Source: Allobosea sp. (GTDB lineage Bacteria; Pseudomonadota; Alphaproteobacteria; Rhizobiales; Beijerinckiaceae). From it: DNA of 64,000 nucleotides. The notes under the pieces were generated by a model. The model saw only the letters and a program-made list of their open reading frames with translations. It was not told where the DNA came from and made no database searches. Position 1 is the stretch's first letter. Each line of letters begins with the position of its first letter. The stretch is from contig NZ_JAFKFW010000006.1 of assembly GCF_017308015.1 (NCBI RefSeq), positions 124,001 through 188,000 on the forward strand, written 5' to 3'. Below, piece after piece: positions 51,038 to 59,651 of the stretch. A program made the translations under genes and the position numbers.

Positions 51038-52050
51038 CATCCGCTGCGACGGCACGCCCCGCCGGCGCGACGCTGTCGCGACGCCTGATCGCCTGCGCGT
51101 TGGCGTTGCTTCTGGTCGGGGGCGTGGTTGCGCTGATCGCGCTTCTGATCGCGAGCGTCAGCCCGCCGCCTCCGCCCCCGCCGCGCAATCCCTTCGGCAT
51201 CGCGCTGCCGCGCGAGGCGCTGCCGTCGACGACCGGATTCGGGGCGGTGCTGCTCGCCTGGCAGTCGAGCTTCTACCGTGAGCTGACAACGACGCTGAAG
51301 GCGATCGCGACCGCTCCGGGCGCGCTCTGGGGGTTGCTCGGGCTTTCCTTCGGCTATGGTGTCTTCCATGCGGCCGGGCCGGGTCACGGCAAGGCGGTAA
51401 TCTCCGGCTATATCGTCGCCGATAATCGAAGCCTGAAGCGGGGCCTGGGATTGAGTTTCGCAGCCGCTCTCTTGCAAGCGTTGGTCGCGATCGCGATCGT
51501 GACGGTCGCGACCCTGCTGCTGCGGGTGACCGCGATGCAGATGAACGCCGCGACCACCGTGATCGAGCAGGGCAGCTTCCTGCTGGTGGCGCTGGTCGGC
51601 TTGCTGATGCTCTGGCGGAAATCGGGCGCGCTTGTCCGATTAGAAGCCGGTGGGGCTCATGATCCGGCTACTTGCGATCATGTCCATATGCCCGATGCCG
51701 AACAGGTTTCGCGGCTGGCTGGCTGGCGCGACATGGCCGGAGTCGTCGTAGCAGCCGGTGCGCGGCCTTGCGCGGGGGCGCTGATCATCCTCGTCTTCGC
51801 CAATGCGCAAGGGCTGTTCTGGGCCGGCATCGCCGCGGCCTTCGCCATGGCGTTGGGCACTGCGATCATGACCGGGGCGCTGGCGGCCTTCGCGGTGTTC
51901 TTCAAGTTCGCGGCGTTGAAATTCGCAGGTGGCGGCAGCTTGCGCTCGGCGCGGTTGATCGCCGGGCTCGAGTTGCTGGCCGCCGCCTTCGTTGCCGTGC
52001 TCGGTGCGGCGTTGTTCACCGGCCTCTGGATCGGCGGGATGGGGAGCTAG
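51028..52050 (+). CDS. Nickel/cobalt transporter, NicO/RcnA family
   Basis: 340 residues with about seven helices. The first helix contains the motif region near 35-60; the hallmark H-A-A-G-P-G-H-G-K-A-V-I-S-G-Y follows at about 112-126. A loop with H-D-P-A-T-C-D-H-V-H-M may bind metal. The start overlaps the DUF1007 stop by ten bases. Exports or imports Ni/Co; in this setting it may serve the cobalt-type nitrile hydratase encoded convergently, five bases beyond its stop. Confidence 0.88.
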   Translation: MSVTSAATARPAGATLSRRLIACALALLLVGGVVALIALLIASVSPPPPPPPRNPFGIALPREALPSTTGFGAVLLAWQSSFYRELTTTLKAIATAPGALWGLLGLSFGYGVFHAAGPGHGKAVISGYIVADNRSLKRGLGLSFAAALLQALVAIAIVTVATLLLRVTAMQMNAATTVIEQGSFLLVALVGLLMLWRKSGALVRLEAGGAHDPATCDHVHMPDAEQVSRLAGWRDMAGVVVAAGARPCAGALIILVFANAQGLFWAGIAAAFAMALGTAIMTGALAAFAVFFKFAALKFAGGGSLRSARLIAGLELLAAAFVAVLGAALFTGLWIGGMGS

Positions 52051-52054
52051 AGGC

Positions 52055-52441
52055 TCATCCGCGCAGCGGATCGTTCTCCAGCAGGATGGGGTGGCCATGC
52101 GGCGTGGCCTCCGCGGCGCGGGCCCAGGAGGCGGCGAGCGCGTCGACGCCGTCGTGAGAGGTCAAGCCTTTCGCGACCAGCAGATGCTCCAGCGCCTCGC
52201 ACCAGCGCTCGTAATAATCCGAGCCGTCCTTGCAGCCGCCGGCTGCGAGCGCCTCCCGGATTTCGGCGCCGAGCGCCTGCGCCCATTCATCGGCGGTGAA
52301 GACGCCCTTGTTCTGGAGCTCGACGACCAGCGCGAAGGCTTGCGCTTGCCAGGGCTCGGCGAAGATCGGGCCTCCGGCATCGCGCGGGATCGGGGTGTCG
52401 GCTGCGAGCGTTGCCGCCAGATCGGTTTCAGGCCGGCTCAA
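52055..52441 (-). CDS. Nitrile hydratase accessory protein
   Basis: 128 residues from a TTG start (52441) that lies inside the last codons of the beta-subunit gene; the larger open frame upstream is antisense-like. Resembles the N-terminal half of the beta subunit: P-I-F-A-E-P-W-Q-A-Q-A-F-A-L, then G-V-F-T-A-D-E-W and Y-Y-E-R-W-C-E-A-L-E. In cobalt-type enzymes this activator carries the alpha subunit and delivers cobalt (self-subunit swapping). Downstream of alpha and beta, as usual. Confidence 0.85.
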   Translation of the reverse strand: MSRPETDLAATLAADTPIPRDAGGPIFAEPWQAQAFALVVELQNKGVFTADEWAQALGAEIREALAAGGCKDGSDYYERWCEALEHLLVAKGLTSHDGVDALAASWARAAEATPHGHPILLENDPLRG

Positions 52442-53087
52442 GATAGCTCTCCCAGGCCTCGATGCTGACGGTGGAGGTCGGATCGGCATCGCGGCCCCAG
52501 AGCTCGCGACCGTCGAAGACCACCGTGTAGAGGCATTGCGCCGTCTCGGGCTGCCCTTGCGCGCCCGTGTCTGGGAAGACATGGCAGCCGACGATGCGCT
52601 CGACCACGCCCGTCTTGCCGCGGGCATAGCGCGGCAGGCGGGTATGGTGCTGCGGGTGCATTACGACAGTGCGGACCTTGTCTCCGACGGCGAACCGGGC
52701 TGGTGCCTTGGCCTCGCGCTCATAGGGGAAGCCGCGGCGCAGGACGCCGGCGACCTCCTCGCCCTTGAGTACGCGCTTCGGCTCCCGGCGCTCGGACGCC
52801 GGCTTGCCGCTGGCAAGCTCGTCCGCGCTGAGGAAGCCGTGTTTGACCAGCACCTTGTCGAGGGCGGCGAGCCAGATCTCGTAATAGGTCGAGGAGAGAT
52901 ATTGCGCCGGCGGCAGGCTCTCGCGGGCATGACGGATCTCGTCGATGGTCCAGGCGCCCATCGCGCCGGCCGCGACATTGATCGCGAGCACGCGCTTCTC
53001 CCAGTCGCCGTGGAAGACCGGCTCGTTCGGCTCGGGGACGACCGGACCGAAGGCCATCTGTCCGCCGAGGTCATGGGCGCTGTTCAT
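52428..53087 (-). CDS. nthB: Nitrile hydratase beta subunit
   Basis: 219 residues from ATG 53087 which overlaps the alpha stop. Typical start [16 protein letters not shown], then W-E-K-R-V-L-A, and a C-terminal barrel with [17 protein letters not shown] and [13 protein letters not shown]. Forms the heterodimer that hydrates nitriles to amides. Confidence 0.95.
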   Translation of the reverse strand: MNSAHDLGGQMAFGPVVPEPNEPVFHGDWEKRVLAINVAAGAMGAWTIDEIRHARESLPPAQYLSSTYYEIWLAALDKVLVKHGFLSADELASGKPASERREPKRVLKGEEVAGVLRRGFPYEREAKAPARFAVGDKVRTVVMHPQHHTRLPRYARGKTGVVERIVGCHVFPDTGAQGQPETAQCLYTVVFDGRELWGRDADPTSTVSIEAWESYLEPA

Positions 53088-53713
53088 GCGGCATCCTCCA
53101 CGCGAGGCAAACCGGTGCCGATCATCGAATCGCGCGTGACGATGCTGGCGAGCTTCTCCTCGCTCCAGCCCTCGGTGCCGGCCGGGCGCAGCGGGATGAC
53201 GATGAAGCGGGTTTCCGCCGTCGAATCCCAGACGCGGATTCGTTGGCTCTCCGGTAGCGTCACGCCGAAATCGGCGATGGTGCCGCGCGGATCGATCACC
53301 GCCTTGGCGCGATAGGGCGGGGATTTGTACCAGACCGGGGGCAGCCCCAGCACCGGCCACGGATAGCAGGAGCAGAGGGTGCAGACGATGAGGTTGTGCT
53401 GCTCGGGCGTGTTGAAGCAGGCGACGATATGCTCGCCGCCGCGCCCGCCATAATCGAGTTCTGCCACGGCAGCCGTGCCGTCGGCTTTCAGGCGCTCGGC
53501 GAAGTCCGGGTCGGTCCAGGCCTTGGCGACGATGCGGGCGCCGTCGCGTGGGCCGATCTTCGTCTCATAGGTGTCGATGATCGCGTCGAGCGCGGCCGGA
53601 TCGACATAGCCCTTCTGGACCATCAGCGTCTCCAGCGCCTTCACCCGTGCCTCGATGGCGGTGAAGTGGTTGTCGTGGTGGTGGTCGTGATCGTGGTGGT
53701 GATGCCCGCTCAT
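53084..53713 (-). CDS. nthA: Nitrile hydratase alpha subunit, cobalt type
   Basis: 209 residues. The metal loop V-C-T-L-C-S-C (Cys111, Cys114, Cys116) has Thr after the first Cys, the mark of cobalt rather than iron enzymes. W-Y-K-S-P-P-Y-R and G-T-I-A-D-F-G-V are conserved. Unusual: the first 16 residues contain nine His plus several Asp, a possible metal-loading tail. Upstream gene is an amidase that would hydrolyse the product amide. Confidence 0.95.
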   Translation of the reverse strand: MSGHHHHDHDHHHDNHFTAIEARVKALETLMVQKGYVDPAALDAIIDTYETKIGPRDGARIVAKAWTDPDFAERLKADGTAAVAELDYGGRGGEHIVACFNTPEQHNLIVCTLCSCYPWPVLGLPPVWYKSPPYRAKAVIDPRGTIADFGVTLPESQRIRVWDSTAETRFIVIPLRPAGTEGWSEEKLASIVTRDSMIGTGLPRVEDAA

Positions 53714-53725
53714 GGCGGCCTCCTC

Positions 53726-54922
53726 TCAGGCGATCCGGATGCGGGCGGCGCGCTCGTAACGAACCGCGAAGGCGACGAGCGAGCGGTCGGAGCCTTTCGG
53801 TCCGATCAGTGACAGGCCGAGTGGGGCGCCTTCGCGCTGTGCCACGGGAATCGTGACCTGCGGGAAGCCGGAGAGCCCTGATAAGCAGAGCAGGCGCAGC
53901 GCCCGGTTGCGGAAATCCTCCAGCTCGGGCTCCTTCGCGGCGATCAGCGGGGCGACATCCGGCATGGTCGGCAGGATCAGCACGCCGTCCTGGCCGAGCA
54001 GGCGCGAGAGCTTGGTGCGGAAGGATTTCCGGGTTGCCTCGCCCTTGGCGTATTCGGTGTCGGTCACTGCCCTCGAGAAGGCGAAGCGCTCCTTCACGCC
54101 CGGCCCGAGCGGGGGATTGAAGCGCTCGATCATCGGGCCGTCCGACAGCCAGGCCTCGCGGCCCTGAAGCCAGCGGAAGGCCCAGTAGAGCGCGTCGAGA
54201 TCGCGGACGAGCTTGACGCCTTCGGGCTGACCAAGTGTCGGGACCGCGCGCTGGACGACGTTGCGCAGGATCGTCTCCGCCTCGGGCACGGCCTGGGCGA
54301 ACATGTCGTCGGCCATCAGGAGACGCGGCGCCTCCGGCAATTCCGTCTTGTCGGGGCCGAACAGGACATTGGCGACGCGGGCGAATATCTCACCGTCGCG
54401 GGCGAACCAGCCGGGGGTGTCGAGGCTTTCCGCCAATGGCCAGGCGCGCTTCAGCGAGAGGCGGCCATGGCTCGGGCGGATGCCGAACAAGCCGCCATAG
54501 CTCGCCGGGGCGCGTACCGAACCGCCGGTGTCGGAACCCAACGCGATATCGGCGAGGCGTCCGGCGACGGCCGCCATCGAGCCGCAGGATGAACCGCCGG
54601 TGATACGGTCGGGCGCAGCCGGATTGATCGGTGAACCGAAATGCGCGTTCTGGCCGTTGAGCGAGAAAGCCAGTTCGTCGGTATGGGTCTTGCCGACGAA
54701 GCGCGCGCCGGCCTTGAGCAGGTCCTTCACGATCGGCGCGGTCTTGGTCTTGATGCCGGACTGCGCCAGCACCAGGGGCGAGCCGGCTCCGGTCGGATAG
54801 CCCTTGATGTCGAAGAGGTCCTTCACCGCGAGGGTGAGGCCGGCGAGGGGGCCGGCGACGGCGTGCTTCACCGGCGCGTCGGGATAGGGCACGAAGCAGC
54901 GGAACGGATCGTCGAAAGTCAT
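53726..54922 (-). CDS. Amidase, amidase-signature family
   Basis: 398 residues. Catalytic Lys in V-K-D-L-F-D-I-K-G, signature G-G-S-S-C-G-S-M-A-A-V-A with the cis-Ser, and nucleophile Ser in G-S-D-T-G-G-S-V-R. The Cys in G-G-S-S-C-G-S replaces the usual Ser or Gly. Shorter than many family members. Hydrolyses amides to acids; with the nitrile hydratase 12 bp downstream it would complete nitrile-to-acid conversion. Confidence 0.92.
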   Translation of the reverse strand: MTFDDPFRCFVPYPDAPVKHAVAGPLAGLTLAVKDLFDIKGYPTGAGSPLVLAQSGIKTKTAPIVKDLLKAGARFVGKTHTDELAFSLNGQNAHFGSPINPAAPDRITGGSSCGSMAAVAGRLADIALGSDTGGSVRAPASYGGLFGIRPSHGRLSLKRAWPLAESLDTPGWFARDGEIFARVANVLFGPDKTELPEAPRLLMADDMFAQAVPEAETILRNVVQRAVPTLGQPEGVKLVRDLDALYWAFRWLQGREAWLSDGPMIERFNPPLGPGVKERFAFSRAVTDTEYAKGEATRKSFRTKLSRLLGQDGVLILPTMPDVAPLIAAKEPELEDFRNRALRLLCLSGLSGFPQVTIPVAQREGAPLGLSLIGPKGSDRSLVAFAVRYERAARIRIA

Positions 54923-54928
54923 CTGGCG

Positions 54929-56524
54929 TCAGATCCCCCTGGAATCGCCGTCGGCGCGCGGATCGTGCATGGCCTCGACCCTGCCCCCGGTGTGTTTCAC
55001 CAGCATGCCGGCATGGCCGAAGCTCTCGCAAGAGCTGCGGCCGCTTTCCGTGACCGGATGGCCGGCGGCATCGAGCCGCTCCAGCAGCGATGCGTCGAAG
55101 CGGTTCTCGACCTTGAGACTGGTGGAGCCGGCATCCCCAGTCTTGCCGAGGAGCCAGCGGGGCGCGGCGATGGCCGTGGCGAGGCTTTGGCCAGCGCGGT
55201 AGCGCGTCAGGAGCTGCGCCTGGATCTGTGGCTGGCCGTCGCCGCCCGTCGCGCCGTAAGCGAGCACGCGCCCGTCGTCGAAACTGGCCAGAGCGGGGTT
55301 GAGCCTGTGGAAGGGCTTGCGGCCGGGTGCCAGCGGATTGACGGCATCCCTGTCGAGCGAGAAGGAGGCGCCCTGGCTCTGCCAGAGGATGCCGGTTGTC
55401 GGCAGCACGCAGCCCGAGCCATAGCTCCAACCGTTCGACTGGACATAGGAGACGGCGAGGCCGCCACCGTCGATCACGCCCATCCAGACCGCGCTGCCGT
55501 CGTCCCCAAAGTCATGCGACGGCAACTTCGCCGCACGCTTGGCGTCGAGCGTGGCGGCCTCACGCAGCAGCGCGGTATCGCTCAGGAATTCGGCAGGCTG
55601 GCGGGAGAGATGAGACGGGTCGGCGACATAGCGGTCACGGATGGCAAAGGCGCGCTTCGTCGCCTCGATCAGCCCGTGATGATGCTCGAAACTGTCGAGA
55701 CGTACCTCGTCCAGGTGCTCGACGATGCCGAGGATCAGCAGCGAGGCCAGTCCCTGAGTCGGCGACGGCAGATTGGCGAGGTTGAGGCCGGGCAGTTTCA
55801 GCGTCAGCGGTACCACCGACCGGGCATGATAGCGCTCGAGATCGGTCCGGATGATCGGCGCACCGATGCGTTCGAGGTCGGCGGCGATCTCGCGGCCGAT
55901 ATCGCCGCGGTAGAAATCCTCCAACCCGGCATCGGCAAGATGCTGCAAGGTGGCGCCCAGCGCCTCCGGCCTACGGCGGGTGCCGGGCCCGGGCGGGGCG
56001 CCGTCGCTCCAGAAGCTGGAGACAAAGCCGGGGGCGGTCTTGAGGTCTTCCAGCGCGTGCGGCTGGGAACGGAGCTCCGAGTCAGAAACCGCGTAGCCTT
56101 CGCGGCAGTGGCTGACGGCATCCAGCAGCAATTCGCGCAGCGGCATGCGGCCGCCAAGGGAGCGCGAAAGCTCAAGAGCGAGCTGCCAGCCGCCGACGGC
56201 GCCTGCAACGGTCAGCGCGGCCTCCGGTCCGCGCGATGGGAGGATGTCGTAGCCCTTGCCGCGATAGCGCTCGATGGTGGCGAGCGAGCCGGCCGGGCCG
56301 CAGGCCTCGATGCCGTGCAGCCTGCCGCCGGGCTCATGCACCAGCCAGAAGCCGTCGCCGCCGATGCCGTTCAGATGCGGATAGACAACAGCGATCGTCG
56401 CAGCCATCGCGACCATGGCCTCGATGGCGTTGCCGCCTTCGGCCAGAATGGCCCGGCCCGCCTCGGAGGCGAGGCGATGAGGGGCCGCCACGGCGGCGGA
56501 AGCGAAGACGGGCGTATCCAGCAT
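54929..56524 (-). CDS. Gamma-glutamyltransferase-family protein with altered nucleophile
   Basis: 531 residues, Ntn-hydrolase of the YwrD/oxamate-amidohydrolase-like branch. L-N-G-I-G-G-D-G-F-W-L near residue 51 and S-P-T-Q-G-L-A-S and G-T-R-R-R fit. Relatives have G-D-T-V-W with Thr as the N-terminal nucleophile after self-cleavage; here the site reads G-S-A-V-W-M-G-V-I-D, with Ala at the expected Thr and a Ser before it. The later Y-G-S-G and G-G-D-G-Q-P-Q blocks are intact. First gene of the nitrile-hydratase operon and without a signal peptide. Activity may be lost, or the neighbouring Ser may have taken over. Confidence 0.82.
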   Translation of the reverse strand: MLDTPVFASAAVAAPHRLASEAGRAILAEGGNAIEAMVAMAATIAVVYPHLNGIGGDGFWLVHEPGGRLHGIEACGPAGSLATIERYRGKGYDILPSRGPEAALTVAGAVGGWQLALELSRSLGGRMPLRELLLDAVSHCREGYAVSDSELRSQPHALEDLKTAPGFVSSFWSDGAPPGPGTRRRPEALGATLQHLADAGLEDFYRGDIGREIAADLERIGAPIIRTDLERYHARSVVPLTLKLPGLNLANLPSPTQGLASLLILGIVEHLDEVRLDSFEHHHGLIEATKRAFAIRDRYVADPSHLSRQPAEFLSDTALLREAATLDAKRAAKLPSHDFGDDGSAVWMGVIDGGGLAVSYVQSNGWSYGSGCVLPTTGILWQSQGASFSLDRDAVNPLAPGRKPFHRLNPALASFDDGRVLAYGATGGDGQPQIQAQLLTRYRAGQSLATAIAAPRWLLGKTGDAGSTSLKVENRFDASLLERLDAAGHPVTESGRSSCESFGHAGMLVKHTGGRVEAMHDPRADGDSRGI

Positions 56525-56657
56525 CAGGACTTTTCAAGCGCGGAGATCATGCCCATCTGCACGATGGGCGCGAATTTGTTGCATGGGGCGGCAAGCTCCG
56601 CTAGGTGCGTGAGGCGCATGGCCACGTGAGGCGGTGGGCGCGTGAAGGAAGGACAGC

Positions 56658-56897
56658 ATGGCCGGACGGCATATGAACTGGCGCAACCTGATCATGGTCT
56701 CCTCGTTCGGGATCCTGATCGCCGTCGAGCTCTTCGGCGTGGCGCTGGCGGCCGGCTGGGCGCTGGCCGGTCTGTTCGATCTCGGCGCCATCTTCGAATA
56801 CATCATGATGGCGATCTTCTCGGTCTTCGCCGGGTATGGCCTGGTCAACCTGATGCGCCGCATGCTCAAGATCGAACACCTCACCGAGGTCGATTGA
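56658..56897 (+). CDS. Small two-helix membrane protein
   Basis: 79 residues, ATG 56658 with GAAGGA upstream. Two hydrophobic segments (about 11-40 and 45-65) joined by a short loop, with a charged tail R-R-M-L-K-I-E-H. No family recognised. Divergent from the nitrile-hydratase operon and convergent with the DUF1850 gene. Confidence 0.6.
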   Translation: MAGRHMNWRNLIMVSSFGILIAVELFGVALAAGWALAGLFDLGAIFEYIMMAIFSVFAGYGLVNLMRRMLKIEHLTEVD

Positions 56898-56915
56898 GAC
56901 TTTTGGCCTTCCCGG

Positions 56916-57281
56916 TCAGTCGCAGATTTTCAGCGTGACCGGGTCGACATCAGCCGGAAGGTAATCTCCCATCGCGCGGCAGCCCGATGCCGTGCAGACG
57001 CGCCAGTCGGCGGTGGCACCCGAGCGACGCATCATCACTTCCTTGAGCGGTGGCAAGGTCGGGTGCCAACGCCAGAAGCCGTCGACGAGCTTCGCGCCGT
57101 CGGGGGGGTCCATCCCCGCCCCAGAACCCTCGATCCGGGCCTCGACGATTTCGAGTCCGGCGGGCGTCTCCCGCCAGACCTCCTCCCACAGCGTCTTCTG
57201 CACCGAATGGCGCCAGCCCAGCGTGATCTCGCCCTTGCCGAGCATCACCGCGAGCGCGCCGGCCGCGAGACACAGGCTCAT
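56916..57281 (-). CDS. DUF1850 protein, TRAP-TAXI partner
   Basis: 121 residues from ATG 57281, which overlaps the permease stop (ATGA). Signal-like hydrophobic start (L-C-L-A-A-G-A-L-A-V-M-L). The DUF1850 pattern is visible: L-G-W-R-H-S-V-Q-K-T-L-W-E-E-V-W, E-A-R-I-E-G-S-G-A-G-M-D, and W-x-x-H-P. Two Cys near the end may form a disulfide. These proteins regularly follow fused TAXI-TRAP permeases and are presumed auxiliary. Confidence 0.85.
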   Translation of the reverse strand: MSLCLAAGALAVMLGKGEITLGWRHSVQKTLWEEVWRETPAGLEIVEARIEGSGAGMDPPDGAKLVDGFWRWHPTLPPLKEVMMRRSGATADWRVCTASGCRAMGDYLPADVDPVTLKICD

Positions 57282-59578
57282 GCGATGGCTGGCGCGCCTC
57301 GGGCCCGCCACAGATGCTGGCCGATCACCAGAGCCGCGAGGACAAAGCCGACCTCGTCGGTGACCGGCAGCGCCAGCACGAGCGAGAAGGCGGCGGCGGC
57401 CGCCAGGAGCCGTTCCCAGATCTCCAGGTCACGCTTCATGAAACCGATCGTTGCCGCACCCCAGAGGAAGATCGCCAACAGGGCTTTGACGATGATGTAG
57501 GTGGCTGCCGTCGCGTAGGCGAAGCCGCTCAGGCCTTGCACCGGCTGCAGCATCAGGGCGGGATCATAGACCGCCATGAACGGGATCACGAAGCCGGCCA
57601 TCGCGATCTTGATAGCCTGGAAGCCGATCTTGAAGCCGGATTCCTTGGCGATCGGTGCTGCTGCGAAGGCGGCCAGCGCCACCGGCGGAGTCAGGTCCGC
57701 CATGATGCCGAAATAGAAGACGAACATGTGGCTGACGATCAGCGGCACGCCGAGCTTGAGCAGGATCGGGGCGGCGAGCGACGAGGTGATGATGTAGTTC
57801 GGAATGGTCGGGATGCCCATGCCGAGGATAAGGCTCACGACCATCGTCAGGATAAGCGCGAGGAACAGCGAATCCCGCCCGACCGCGACGACGGCGTTGC
57901 CGAAAATCGTGCCGACGCCCGTCAATGTCATGGTGCCAATGACAATGCCGACAACTGCGCAGGCGACGCCAACGGGAATCGCCTGCCGGGCACCGTCCGC
58001 CAGAGCTTCGCGGCAAGCGGCGACCGTCTCGGCACCGCCCTTGCTGAAGAGGTTGACGAAGATGAGTCCGACGACCAGCGCGACGATGACGAGGATGCCG
58101 TACCAGAAGAAGAGCCCGCAGAGCAGCCCGAGCCCGACCCAGAACAGGACGCGCACTGCCATTGGACCGATGCCGAGCGCGAACGACCCGCCGAGGATCA
58201 GGACGACGGTGAGCGCGAGGCCCACCGAGCCCGAGAAGAGCGGGGTGTATCCTGCGAAGAGCAGATAGACGAGCACCGCCAGCGGCAGAATCAGATACCA
58301 TTTCTCGACCAGTGCCTTGCCGGCGCTCGGCAAGGCGGAGCGCGGCATGCCGACGAGCCCGCGCTTGCCGGCCTCGAGATGCACGGCGAGGAAGGCGGCA
58401 GTGTAGTAGAGGATCGCGGGGACGATCGCAGCCTGGACGACGGCCGCATAAGGCACGTCGATCGTCTCGGCCATGATGAAGGCGACGGCGCCCATAACCG
58501 GCGGCATGATCTGGCCGCCCATCGAGGCCGTCGCCTCGACGCCGCCAGCGAAGGCCGGGCGATAGCCGAAGCGTTTCATCAGGGGAATGGTGAACTGGCC
58601 GGTCGAAACGACATTGGCGACGCCGGAACCCGAGATCGTGCCCATCAGCGCGGAGGAGAAGACCGCGACCTTCGCCGGACCGCCGCGAGCGCTGCCGAAA
58701 AGCCCCATCGCGACATCGGTGAAGAGCTGGATCATGCCCGCCCGCTCGAGGAACGAGCCGAACAGGATGAAGAGGAAGATGAAGGTCGCAGAGACGCCGG
58801 TGGGCGTCGCATAGATGCCCTCGGTGCCGAAGGACATGTGCTCGATCACCTGCTCCAGCGAGTAGCCGCGATGGTTTAGCGGCGAGGGCAGATAGTTGCC
58901 GAGCAGGCAATAGGCGAGGAACAGGCCGGCGACGATGGGCAGGGCCGGCCCCATGAAGCGCCAGCAGATCAGGAACAGGATGGCGATTGCCGCGATGCCT
59001 ACGACGAGATCGGCCTGCGTAACCTCGCCGGCGCGAGCGACCAGATCCTCGTAGAAGAACCAATGGTAGAGACCGATGCCGAAGCCGGCGACGGCGAGCC
59101 CCCAGGCGATCATAGCGCTGGCGCGCGATTGACTCTTGTGCTGGGCGAGGAGGCCGCCCGCCACGAGGCAAAGCATGCCGACGTGGAGCGTACGCAGGAT
59201 CTGATTGGGCACAGATCCACCGAACCGCGCCAGCAATTCGAGGACGACCGCCATCGGAATCCAGGCCAGCAGCATCTCGGCCCAGGCCTTGCCGCGTGCC
59301 GCCTGAACGACGATCGCGACCAGCCAGAGTGCGATGGTAGCGCGCAGCAAGTCTATGATGTCGATGCCGGCGAAGCGATGATCGAGCGGGACATTGAAGG
59401 CGGTCGCGATCTGGAAGAGCGAAAAGGCCACGGCGATCCAGAACAGCAGGCGACCGGGCCAGCCGGGGCCGAAGCCGGGCGGCAGGCCGTGCTCGGGGTC
59501 GACGATCGGCTGCTGCGTCTCGACGGGCACGCCGCCGGTATCCGGCACGGCCAGAGGCTTGTGCTTGTCTTCGCTCAT
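57278..59578 (-). CDS. TRAP transporter fused permease (4TM/12TM type)
   Basis: 766 residues from ATG 59578. N-terminal about 200 residues supply four to five helices (DctQ-like); the rest is the DctM-like domain with F-I-F-L-F-I-L-F-G-S-F-L-E-R-A-G, G-T-I-S-G-S-G-V-A-N-V and G-M-G-I-P-T-I-P-N-Y. This form works with TAXI-type binding proteins, one of which is encoded directly upstream. Transports small dicarboxylates or glutamate-like compounds in studied cases. Confidence 0.93.
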   Translation of the reverse strand: MSEDKHKPLAVPDTGGVPVETQQPIVDPEHGLPPGFGPGWPGRLLFWIAVAFSLFQIATAFNVPLDHRFAGIDIIDLLRATIALWLVAIVVQAARGKAWAEMLLAWIPMAVVLELLARFGGSVPNQILRTLHVGMLCLVAGGLLAQHKSQSRASAMIAWGLAVAGFGIGLYHWFFYEDLVARAGEVTQADLVVGIAAIAILFLICWRFMGPALPIVAGLFLAYCLLGNYLPSPLNHRGYSLEQVIEHMSFGTEGIYATPTGVSATFIFLFILFGSFLERAGMIQLFTDVAMGLFGSARGGPAKVAVFSSALMGTISGSGVANVVSTGQFTIPLMKRFGYRPAFAGGVEATASMGGQIMPPVMGAVAFIMAETIDVPYAAVVQAAIVPAILYYTAAFLAVHLEAGKRGLVGMPRSALPSAGKALVEKWYLILPLAVLVYLLFAGYTPLFSGSVGLALTVVLILGGSFALGIGPMAVRVLFWVGLGLLCGLFFWYGILVIVALVVGLIFVNLFSKGGAETVAACREALADGARQAIPVGVACAVVGIVIGTMTLTGVGTIFGNAVVAVGRDSLFLALILTMVVSLILGMGIPTIPNYIITSSLAAPILLKLGVPLIVSHMFVFYFGIMADLTPPVALAAFAAAPIAKESGFKIGFQAIKIAMAGFVIPFMAVYDPALMLQPVQGLSGFAYATAATYIIVKALLAIFLWGAATIGFMKRDLEIWERLLAAAAAFSLVLALPVTDEVGFVLAALVIGQHLWRARGAPAIA

Positions 59579-59604
59579 GTGCTGGTTCCACCCGCCAGAC
59601 AAAA

Positions 59605-59628
59605 GGGCGAGGCCCCGAGGCCCCGCCC
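59605..59628 (-). terminator. Hairpin between TAXI binding-protein and permease genes
   Basis: GGGCG-A-GGCC and GGCC-C-CGCCC form a nine-pair stem with one mismatch and a CCGA loop. It sits 24 bp after the binding-protein stop, a position that would favour more binding protein than permease. Confidence 0.45.
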
Positions 59629-59651
59629 GTGACCAAGACGCTTCTGACGGC

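Noticed and set aside
54641-56629. Plus-strand open frame opposite amidase and gamma-glutamyltransferase-like genes
   Set aside because: Antisense shadow; both minus-strand genes have clear family motifs.
57314-58879. Plus-strand open frame opposite the TRAP permease
   Set aside because: Composition (Asp/Arg/Gln/His-rich) is the complement of a hydrophobic membrane protein, not a real protein.
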